Positions 56,389 to 64,000 of a DNA stretch of 64,000 bases are shown here, piece after piece. The DNA lies in NCBI GenBank assembly GCA_902627805.1, contig CACOKN010000001.1, positions 124,001 through 188,000 of the forward strand. Reading direction: 5' to 3'. Made by a program: the position numbers and the translations under genes. The notes beneath the pieces are model-generated. The model did not search any database, was not told the DNA's origin, and saw nothing but the letters and a program-made list of their open reading frames with translations. Every line of letters begins with the position of its first letter. Within the stretch, counting starts at the first letter, position 1. Source of the DNA: an uncultured Pelagibacteraceae bacterium (GTDB lineage: Bacteria > Pseudomonadota > Alphaproteobacteria > Pelagibacterales > Pelagibacteraceae).

Positions 56389-57243
56389 TTAACGATTAAT
56401 ACCTCTGAGCCTTTCAGATCTTCGTCTTAAAAGCTCAGCAGTCACTAATATCAATGTTGATAATATAATTAGACAAGTCGCAACAGCTAATATTGTTGGA
56501 CTTAATTGCTCTCTTAAACCAGTCCACATTTGAATAGGGATTGTCGTATTTTCTAATCCTGCTAAAAATAAAACAACCACAACTTCATCAAACGAAGTTA
56601 CAAACGCAAATAACCCGCCTGAAATTACTCCAGGTAAAATTAATGGCAAAGTAATTTTCATAAAAGTATTCACTGGATCGCTTCCCAAACTTGCAGCTGC
56701 TCTAGTTACACTATGGTCAAACCCTGACAGAGTTGCGGTGACTGTAATTACCACAAAAGGTGTTCCTAATATAATATGAGCTAATACTATTCCTGTATGA
56801 GTTGCTGCTAAACCCGCTTTTGCCATAAAGAAAAATATTGCAACACCAGAAATAATTAATGGAACAATCATTGGTGAAATTAACACAGCCATTATTAATC
56901 CTTTATAAGGCATATGTCTGCTACTTAGTCCTAAGGCTGCAACTGTTCCAAGTATTACTGATCCAATTGTTGCAAAAATTGCAATAATAAAACTATTCTT
57001 AGCTGCTAATCCCCATGGATTTTTTGTTCCATAAATCATATCCTTATACCATCTTAAAGAAAACGCATCTGGATCTAGACGTTTCATTCCATCAGAAAAA
57101 CTCAAAAATTCTTCTGCATTGAATGATAATGGAAAGATTACAAATAAAGGTGCAATTAGGAAAAAGAAAACTGCACCACAAATTGTAAGATAAATATAAT
57201 GCCAAATTCTATAATGTGGTTCAGTATATTTTGGTAAAGCCAT
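56389..57243 (-). CDS. potC: Spermidine/putrescine-type ABC transporter permease
   Basis: 284 aa; 6 TM, RAAASLGSDPVNTFMKITLPLILPGVISG. Confidence 0.82.
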   Translation of the reverse strand: MALPKYTEPHYRIWHYIYLTICGAVFFFLIAPLFVIFPLSFNAEEFLSFSDGMKRLDPDAFSLRWYKDMIYGTKNPWGLAAKNSFIIAIFATIGSVILGTVAALGLSSRHMPYKGLIMAVLISPMIVPLIISGVAIFFFMAKAGLAATHTGIVLAHIILGTPFVVITVTATLSGFDHSVTRAAASLGSDPVNTFMKITLPLILPGVISGGLFAFVTSFDEVVVVLFLAGLENTTIPIQMWTGLREQLSPTILAVATCLIILSTLILVTAELLRRRSERLRGINR

Positions 57244-57247
57244 TTGA

Positions 57248-58501
57248 TTATCCTAATTTAATATTATCAATTCCAACTATTTTGTTATAAAGCCAATAAA
57301 TTACCAATACTCCACTCAACAACATTAATCCCATTGCTGATGCAAAACTCCAGTCAAGGGTACTTTTCATATGAAATGCGATCTGGTTACTGATTAAAGT
57401 TCCGGATGCACCACCAACTAAGGCTGGTGTAATGTAATATCCGATTGCCAATATGAATACCAATAAACATCCTGCACCTATTCCTGGTATTGTTAACGGG
57501 AAATAAACTTTCCAAAATGCCACAAATGGCGTTCCACCTAGTGATTTTCCTGCCCTCATTAAGCTAGGTGAGATAGTTTTCATGACACTATAAAGTGGTA
57601 ATACCATGAACGGCAGTAATATTTGTGTCATCGCAACATAACTTCCTGTTTTGTTGTACATCATCTCAGGTCTATTATCGTCAGCTACTAATCCTATTCC
57701 GACAAAGAAATCATTAACAATTCCTTGTTGTTGCAACAAAATCATCCAGCTGGCAGTTCTTACAAGTAATGAAGTCCAAAACGGGAGCAGCACACAGATC
57801 ATTAATAAGTTACTATATTTCATTGGCAGAGTAGCTAATAAGTGAGCTATTGGATAAGCCATTAAAAAACAAAAGACAGTTACAAAAAATGCAATCTCCA
57901 GAGTTCTTAACCATAATACTCTGTGAATTCTCCTATCTTCTTCAACGCTTACTATTTTCCCTTCCTCATTTACATACATATCCATTCCTTTTAAATATTT
58001 TTGACCTGTAAATTCAGGGGCTCTTCTTTGAATTGCTCTCCAGTACTCAACATCAGCCCATCTTTTATGAACTGACATTATTTGTTCTTTGTAGTTTCCC
58101 TCTTCAAATGATTTAGATTTTCTTCGTAATTTTTTAATAATACTTTTAAATCCATTTTTAGTATAGTTTAATTGAGTAGATAACTTACCTTCACGTTTAT
58201 TCTCAACTAATTTTATAAAATCTTCATGAAAAGCAGCAAAAACTTCTTCATCAGGTAGCTCTTGACCATCCCAATTCTCCATTGCTTTAAAAGTTTTTGG
58301 AAGCATTTGTGTTACCATTTTATCGTCAACACTTCTGAACAGCATATCACCTATTGGAAAGACATAAGTTATTATTAAGAAAAGCAATAAGGGGGCAACA
58401 AGTAAAAAGGCTTTGATCTTATTCTTTCTCTCTGCCTTTTTAAGACTTACCTCTAAAGGTATACCATCTGTTGTTAAAATTTGTTTTGTTTCAGAGCTCA
58501 T
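57248..58501 (-). CDS. potB: Spermidine/putrescine-type ABC transporter permease with long periplasmic insertion
   Basis: 417 aa; RAGKSLGGTPFVAFWKVYFPLTIPG motif; about 150-aa hydrophilic stretch between TM1 and TM2. Confidence 0.82.
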   Translation of the reverse strand: MSSETKQILTTDGIPLEVSLKKAERKNKIKAFLLVAPLLLFLIITYVFPIGDMLFRSVDDKMVTQMLPKTFKAMENWDGQELPDEEVFAAFHEDFIKLVENKREGKLSTQLNYTKNGFKSIIKKLRRKSKSFEEGNYKEQIMSVHKRWADVEYWRAIQRRAPEFTGQKYLKGMDMYVNEEGKIVSVEEDRRIHRVLWLRTLEIAFFVTVFCFLMAYPIAHLLATLPMKYSNLLMICVLLPFWTSLLVRTASWMILLQQQGIVNDFFVGIGLVADDNRPEMMYNKTGSYVAMTQILLPFMVLPLYSVMKTISPSLMRAGKSLGGTPFVAFWKVYFPLTIPGIGAGCLLVFILAIGYYITPALVGGASGTLISNQIAFHMKSTLDWSFASAMGLMLLSGVLVIYWLYNKIVGIDNIKLG

Positions 58502-58508
58502 TAATAAA

Positions 58509-58534
58509 AAGGGCGGTTACGAATAACCGCCCTT
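58509..58534 (-). terminator. Strong hairpin between substrate-binding protein and permease genes (attenuator/partial terminator)
   Basis: Perfect 11-bp stem AAGGGCGGTTA-CGAA-TAACCGCCCTT, followed on the minus strand by TTTATTAA. Confidence 0.75.
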
Positions 58535-58571
58535 AAATTATAATATATAATTAAGTTTAATAAAACTTAAA

Positions 58572-59699
58572 TTATAGACCAGCTTTCATAGCTTCCCATT
58601 TTTCACCAAGCTCTGTACCGTTATCAGCCCAGAAAATTGGATCTACTAGGAAATAGTTTTTAGTGTTAGCCGGTGCAGTTGGCATTTGTGGTACCATGTT
58701 AGTCTTACCATCTTTATACCAAGGCTCACCTTTTTCCATAATACCAATTGAAGATTTTCTCCAAGGAGCATATGCAATGTATTTAGCACTTCCTGCTAAC
58801 ATCTCTGAGCTAGTCATCATTGCTAAAGCTTTTTTAGCCATACCATTAGCATCGTTTGGTCCACCTTTAACTTGTACGAAATATTCGTAGTCAAGACCCT
58901 GGCCATCCCAAACTTGTTTAATTGGTGCACCTTCTCCAATTTCAGCATTGAAGAATCTACCATTCCAACCAGTAGCCATTACTACTTCACCTGATACTAA
59001 TAGTTCTGGTGGTTGAGCACCTGCAGACCAAAATACACATCCACCTTTAGGGTCTGTGCATAGTTCTTTGATCTTATTCATTGCTCTTTCAACACCTTTT
59101 TCTGTTTCTAAAGCTTTGTAGATTTTTGCTCCACCTTTTCCTGGTTTAATACCATCTGCTGCTAAAGCGATCTCTAAGTTAGTTAAAGCGCTTTTATAGA
59201 TAGCTCTTTTTCCAGGGAATTTTTTAGTGTTAAAGAAATCTTTGATAGTCTTTGGAGTACCCTTAACATTGTTAGTGTTATAAGCATAATTCCAAGAATA
59301 CAAAATATTTCCTACAGCACACTTACTAGGCATTGCGGTAAAGAAATCTTTACTTGCTGGAGTTCCATCTGGAGCTGGTGGGAAGTCTTTATCGAAATCA
59401 AATTCAACAAATAATCCTTCATCACATCCAGTAATAGTATCCATTGCAAACACGTCGATTATATCCCACGTGATTTTACCAGCTTCTTTTTGTGCTTTTA
59501 TTTCAGACAATCCACCAGAATAGTCAACCCAGGCAATATTTATGCCAAGTTTTTTAGCTGTAGGATCACCATAACCTAACTTTTGAGACTCAGTATAAGC
59601 CCCACCCCATGACACTGCAGTTACTGTTGTTGCAAATGCTGAAGTAGTTAGTGAAAGTACAAAAGAAATAGCTAGTAATACTTTACTTAGTTTTTTCAT
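58572..59699 (-). CDS. potD: Periplasmic polyamine-type substrate-binding protein
   Basis: Start reassigned to ATG at 59699 (signal peptide MKKLSKVLLAISFVLSLTTSAFA) preceded by CGGAGGAAA RBS; ORF track start 59762 is upstream of the RBS. Confidence 0.8.
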   Translation of the reverse strand: MKKLSKVLLAISFVLSLTTSAFATTVTAVSWGGAYTESQKLGYGDPTAKKLGINIAWVDYSGGLSEIKAQKEAGKITWDIIDVFAMDTITGCDEGLFVEFDFDKDFPPAPDGTPASKDFFTAMPSKCAVGNILYSWNYAYNTNNVKGTPKTIKDFFNTKKFPGKRAIYKSALTNLEIALAADGIKPGKGGAKIYKALETEKGVERAMNKIKELCTDPKGGCVFWSAGAQPPELLVSGEVVMATGWNGRFFNAEIGEGAPIKQVWDGQGLDYEYFVQVKGGPNDANGMAKKALAMMTSSEMLAGSAKYIAYAPWRKSSIGIMEKGEPWYKDGKTNMVPQMPTAPANTKNYFLVDPIFWADNGTELGEKWEAMKAGL

Positions 59700-59799
59700 T
59701 TTTCCTCCGTTTAAACGTTTTTTATAAAAATCAATTACAACAAGATAGATAATGAGAGTCAACAGGCCATTTTAGTTAATTTAACAATATATATGTAGT

Positions 59800-60897
59800 C
59801 TATGAAGGATCTAGCGCTCTTGCATCTTCGCTGTTCCAGCCTATCTTAATATCTTTACCAAGCTTGATATCCAAATTCGCTGAACTATTAGGAACTTTTA
59901 AGATAAATTGATTATTGCCTAAAAGATTAATTCTAACTCTTGTGTGATCTCCGTGATATATTACTTCCTCAATCTTTCCAGAATGTATATTATCCATTTT
60001 ATCACTTGGATTAATCAAAGCTCTTTCAGGTCTTAAAGAAATTTTAGTTTTTTCACCTTTGCCTTTTACAGAAATAGGGTTTGCAAGTATATCTGTATTA
60101 GCTATTTTAACTTTACACTTACCACCTGAAATATCTGAAACCTCACCCACAAAAGTATTATTTTCCCCAATGAACTCAGCGACAAAAGAATTCACAGGTT
60201 TTTCATAAAGTTCATCCGGACTTGAAAGCTGCTGAACTTTTCCATCATTAAAAACAGCAATACGATTAGACATTGTTAATGCTTCACTTTGATCATGAGT
60301 TACATAAACAACAGTTACTCCAATGTTTTCATGTATATGCTTGATTTCATATTGCATACTCTCTCTTAAGTTTTTATCTAAAGCTCCTAGAGGCTCATCC
60401 ATTAAAACTAGTTGAGGGTCAAATACTAATGATCTTGCGACAGCCACTCTTTGCTGTTGACCACCTGATAATTGCCCTGGCATCCTAGATGCAAAACCTT
60501 GAAGTGAAACCATTGATAATGCCTTATCAATTTTTTTATCTGCCTCATCTTTTGGAATTTTTCTAACTCTTAGTGGAAAGGCAAGGTTCTCATAAACTGT
60601 CATATGAGGAAATAGCGCATAATTCTGAAAAACCATTCCAATACCTCTTTTGTGTGGAGGTATACTTGAGATGGCCTTACCATCTAAATATATTTCCCCA
60701 TTTGTTGGTGTTTCAAATCCTGCCAGCATCATTAAGCAAGTTGTTTTTCCAGAGCCCGAGGGTCCTAGCATAGTTACAAACTCACCTTCTTCAATATCTA
60801 ACTGAAGATCCTTAACGACTAAAACTTTGCCGTCATAGCTTTTATCTACTTTGTCGAATTTGACGAAATCTTTTTTAAGAGCCATAATTTTAATCAA
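59800..60897 (-). CDS. potA: Spermidine/putrescine-type ABC transporter ATP-binding protein
   Basis: 365 aa; GPSGSGKTT, LSGGQQQRVAVARSL, VLMDEPLGALD, C-terminal TOBE-like region. Confidence 0.9.
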   Translation of the reverse strand: MIKIMALKKDFVKFDKVDKSYDGKVLVVKDLQLDIEEGEFVTMLGPSGSGKTTCLMMLAGFETPTNGEIYLDGKAISSIPPHKRGIGMVFQNYALFPHMTVYENLAFPLRVRKIPKDEADKKIDKALSMVSLQGFASRMPGQLSGGQQQRVAVARSLVFDPQLVLMDEPLGALDKNLRESMQYEIKHIHENIGVTVVYVTHDQSEALTMSNRIAVFNDGKVQQLSSPDELYEKPVNSFVAEFIGENNTFVGEVSDISGGKCKVKIANTDILANPISVKGKGEKTKISLRPERALINPSDKMDNIHSGKIEEVIYHGDHTRVRINLLGNNQFILKVPNSSANLDIKLGKDIKIGWNSEDARALDPS

Positions 60898-60936
60898 CTT
60901 AAAACATTTGTAAGAATAAATTTCAACCTTTAATAA

Positions 60937-62109
60937 CTAGCTTTTAACGTGAAGTTCTTTAGACATATTACAAAATAATTCTGCCCCTTCATCTGTAACT
61001 CTTATTGCCTCTGATGCTTCAACACCCCATTCGCCAAATTGCATAACCGCTATCATGTGAAAACAAACATTAGGTTCCAAAATTGTCATGTCACCTTTAT
61101 AGATATTTAATGTATGTTCTCCCCAATCTGGTGGATAACCAATTCCAATCGAATAACCTGTCCTAGATTTTTTTTCTATTCCATATTTATCTAAAATTTT
61201 CCAAAATGCTTGAGCAACGTGATCTATAGTATTTCCAGGTTTTGTTGCATCAATTCCAGCTTCAAGTGCCTCAATAGTTTTTTTCATCGTATCAATTTTA
61301 AGTTGATCAGGTTTTCCAAGCAAAATAGTTCTGGCCATCGGCGCATGGTAACGCTTATAAACTCCAGAAAGTTCAACAATTGTGGCCTCACCATCAATAA
61401 ATTTATCTTGTGTTGCGGTTAAATGTGAAGCAGATGTTCCTTTTCCAGTAGGAAGTAATGTTGCAATACTTGCATATTCCCCACCAAATTCAGGAGTTCC
61501 ATAAAACAAAGCTTTTTGAATTTCGCCGACAGCATCACATTGTCTAACCCCAGGACTTATTACTTCATAGGCTTTTTTCATTCCAACTTCTGAAATTTTT
61601 GCGGCAGATTTCATGAAATTTATTTCACTATTTGATTTTACCAGACGAGCCCAGTTAACTAATCTTTCAGAGTCTTTGATCTTGGCATCAGGTAAACCAT
61701 CTTTAATTTTCTGATAACAGAATGCTGTAAAATAATGAGCATCCATCTCTAAACCAATAGAAAGCTTATCCCATTTTTTATTCTTAATTACCTCTACTAA
61801 ATAATCATAAGGATGCTTAGGCCAAGTGTGAATGTAGTGTTCATCATATACGATTATATTCTCCTTCTTTAAATATGTTTTTAGATAAGCTCCTCCTGCA
61901 TCTTGATCTCTAACAAAACATAAAGGTTCATCAGCATTGACATGAACTATTGCACATTGAGCATAATAAAAAGACCAAGCATCATAACCTGTTAAGTAAT
62001 TTATATTATTCGTATCGTGAGAAATTAATAATTCGATGCCTTTATCCTGCATCATTTTTTGAACCTTTTTTAATCTATTCCTATATTCTTCTTTTGTAAA
62101 AAGACTCAT
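60937..62109 (-). CDS. M24-family (Xaa-Pro aminopeptidase/creatinase/ectoine hydrolase-like) protein
   Basis: 390 aa; NINYLTGYDAWSFYYAQ, VELSGVYKRYHAPMARTI, RTGYSIGIGYPPDWGEHTLNI. Confidence 0.82.
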   Translation of the reverse strand: MSLFTKEEYRNRLKKVQKMMQDKGIELLISHDTNNINYLTGYDAWSFYYAQCAIVHVNADEPLCFVRDQDAGGAYLKTYLKKENIIVYDEHYIHTWPKHPYDYLVEVIKNKKWDKLSIGLEMDAHYFTAFCYQKIKDGLPDAKIKDSERLVNWARLVKSNSEINFMKSAAKISEVGMKKAYEVISPGVRQCDAVGEIQKALFYGTPEFGGEYASIATLLPTGKGTSASHLTATQDKFIDGEATIVELSGVYKRYHAPMARTILLGKPDQLKIDTMKKTIEALEAGIDATKPGNTIDHVAQAFWKILDKYGIEKKSRTGYSIGIGYPPDWGEHTLNIYKGDMTILEPNVCFHMIAVMQFGEWGVEASEAIRVTDEGAELFCNMSKELHVKS

Positions 62110-62855
62110 TTATCTAAATTAAATAATTTTCCAAAGCCTAGAATATCTTTGTTCATTCCAATGCTTTCTAAAGTATCCCATATTAATGATTGATTGCTTG
62201 TAATGACAGGCTTACCTAATTCTTTCTCTAATCTTTCAATTATGTTTAAAACTGGTAAAGCCGTGCACGAGATAAATAAGGCATCAGCATTTTTGATTTC
62301 TATTTGCGATAAAGTTTTAAATAAAAAATTTTGATCTACTTTTCCGATATCATAGTCAGCTGCAATATCTAGATAAGTATTTACAACAATATCAAAACCT
62401 TGACTTGAAAAATAATCTATAACCTCATCATTTAATTTTTTACTATAAGGAGTAAATATTGCTATTTTTTTTATATTTAACTTTTTTAATGCTTTAATAG
62501 CGGCAGTGCTTGGTGTTGTAATTTTTGCTTTTGGTTTTGCTTCTTTAACTTTTTTTTCAATAGTATCATGTCCGACAGCTATAGTTCCAGAAGTACACCC
62601 GTATACAACACAATCTATATTTTCATCTGGTAAAATATTTTTAGTAACATCTGTAACTTTTTCGGACATTTTAATTAAATTTTCTTTTGATAAAGGATTA
62701 TAACATTCAATTCTATTTACAAAAAAATCTATATCTTTATCTTTAATTATTTTGATAAAATCTTTTTCAATTATAAAATCTGTAGCTAGAGCAATTAATC
62801 CTATTCTAGGATTATATTTTTTTATGAATTGAGGTTGAATTTTATTAGACTTCAT
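62106..62855 (-). CDS. Asp/Glu racemase / maleate isomerase-like family protein
   Basis: 249 aa; VVYGCTSGTIAVGHD and ALFISCTALPVLNII paired Cys motifs; overlaps the M24 gene by 4 nt. Confidence 0.8.
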   Translation of the reverse strand: MKSNKIQPQFIKKYNPRIGLIALATDFIIEKDFIKIIKDKDIDFFVNRIECYNPLSKENLIKMSEKVTDVTKNILPDENIDCVVYGCTSGTIAVGHDTIEKKVKEAKPKAKITTPSTAAIKALKKLNIKKIAIFTPYSKKLNDEVIDYFSSQGFDIVVNTYLDIAADYDIGKVDQNFLFKTLSQIEIKNADALFISCTALPVLNIIERLEKELGKPVITSNQSLIWDTLESIGMNKDILGFGKLFNLDK

Positions 62856-62992
62856 TAAAATCGTTTAAAATCTTTAATAATCAGTCTAGTTTAAATAAAG
62901 ACATTATAAAATAAGATAATTTGGCGGTTGAAAATCTATATAAATAGGATTTAATTTAGTCTTTATAAATTGTTAACAAATAGAGGAATATA

Positions 62993-64000
62993 ATGAGAAA
63001 ATTAATTATTGCTGCATTTATATTTGTATCAAGTTTTACAACAAATGTTTTTGCAGAAGTAAAAATGGGAATAATTTTAGGATTTACTGGTCCTATAGAA
63101 TCTCTTACACCCGCTATGGCTGCATCTGCAGAGCTTGCTTTTAAAGAAGCATCTGACTCAGGTTCACTATTAGGTGGAGAAAAAATTTCAGTAGTAAGAG
63201 CAGACTCAACTTGTGTTGACTCAGCAGCAGCAACAGCAGCAGCTGAGGGTGTTATTGCACAAGGTGTAGCTGCAATCATGGGTGCTGATTGTTCAGGTGT
63301 AACAGGTGCTATTGCATCAAATGTTGCTGTACCAAATGGTGTGGTAATGATTTCACCTTCTGCAACATCTCCAGGATTAACAACTTTAGATGATAAAGGG
63401 TATTTCTTTAGAACTGCTCCATCAGATGCTAGGGGTGGACAAATCCTTGCAGATATTACTAAAGATAGAAAAGTAAAAAGTGTAGCTATTACTTATACAA
63501 ACAACGATTATGGTAAAGGTTTAGCTGATGTTTATAAAGCAGCAGTAGAAGCTCACGGAATAAAAGTAACTACAGTAAATGCTCATGAAGATGGAAAAGC
63601 AGATTATTCTTCTGAGGTAGCAACACTTGCTTCAGCAGGTGGTGATGCGGTAGCTGTTATTGGATATCTTGACCAAGGTGGAAAAGGTATTATTCAAGCT
63701 TCTTTAGACTCTGGTGCATTTGATAGATTTATTTTGTCAGATGGTATGATCGGTCAATCATTGGTTGATGCATTTGGAAAGGATTTAAGAAAATCTTTTG
63801 GTTCAATGCCTGGATCAACTGGAAAAGGTGCTGGAGTTTTTGCTGGTGTAGCAAAAGCTGCTGGTATTGATAGTTCTGGTCCATACACTGGTGAGTCATA
63901 TGATGCAGCTGCTTTAATTGTTTTAGCAATGCAAGCAGGTAATTCAGCTGATAGAGCATCAATTGCAAAAAATGTGATGGATGTTGCAAACGGCCCTGGA
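62993..64000 (+). CDS. Branched-chain amino-acid-type ABC transporter substrate-binding protein (3' end outside window)
   Basis: Open frame from ATG 62993 to the edge: MRKLIIAAFIFVSSFTTNVFAEVKMGIILGFTGPIESLTPAMAASAELAFKEA...; absent from the ORF track because it has no stop in the window. Confidence 0.88.
   Translation, partial: MRKLIIAAFIFVSSFTTNVFAEVKMGIILGFTGPIESLTPAMAASAELAFKEASDSGSLLGGEKISVVRADSTCVDSAAATAAAEGVIAQGVAAIMGADCSGVTGAIASNVAVPNGVVMISPSATSPGLTTLDDKGYFFRTAPSDARGGQILADITKDRKVKSVAITYTNNDYGKGLADVYKAAVEAHGIKVTTVNAHEDGKADYSSEVATLASAGGDAVAVIGYLDQGGKGIIQASLDSGAFDRFILSDGMIGQSLVDAFGKDLRKSFGSMPGSTGKGAGVFAGVAKAAGIDSSGPYTGESYDAAALIVLAMQAGNSADRASIAKNVMDVANGPG

Noticed and set aside
59700-59762. 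Upstream start of potD ORF (MTLIIYLVVIDFYKKRLNGGK extension)
   Set aside because: A clear CGGAGGAAA RBS and signal peptide begin at the internal ATG (59699); the extension is likely untranslated.
62956-63279. 107-aa minus-strand ORF
   Set aside because: Antisense to the Liv-type binding-protein CDS starting at 62993.

Overview
AT-rich, gene-dense alphaproteobacterial window that looks like SAR11/Pelagibacterales (inferred from base composition, very short intergenic gaps and gene content; no rRNA is present to confirm it). The main feature (about 2.3-25 kb) is a continuous methylated-amine/TMAO catabolism island. It contains a Tmm-like flavin monooxygenase, a TmoXVW-like ABC transporter with three small genes between tmoX and tmoW, a DUF1989-GcvT fusion matching TMAO demethylase (Tdm), a small MarR-like protein, a lone sarcosine-oxidase-beta-like FAD oxidoreductase, and two parallel sets of glutamine-synthetase-like (GmaS-type) plus three-subunit glutamate-synthase-like (MgsABC-type) genes on either side of an ammonium transporter. 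The two sets have diverged at diagnostic residues: one MgsC lacks the Fe-S cysteines and one GS has HTN in place of HxH. The second notable locus (27.9-41.7 kb) is a surface-protein export cluster without an ABC ATPase. It encodes a PqqD-like/M50-protease/HlyD hybrid, a GAF-HlyD protein, a third HlyD adaptor, a 2230-aa LEPR-XLL/DUF4347/beta-propeller/VCBS/cadherin-like giant protein, and a TolC-family protein whose C-terminus carries the same type of cadherin-like domain plus a charged coiled coil. The rest is mostly housekeeping (acnA, bamB-like, zapE-like, yjbQ-like, csaA-like, fadB-like) and transport/amine metabolism (polyamine-type ABC transporter, agmatinase, ALDH, M24 peptidase, Asp/Glu racemase). 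I also found a 21-bp perfect Fur-box-like palindrome, three strong hairpins, and three CDSs missing from the ORF track (two run off the window edges, one is 51 aa). No tRNA, rRNA, CRISPR or transposase was recognised.
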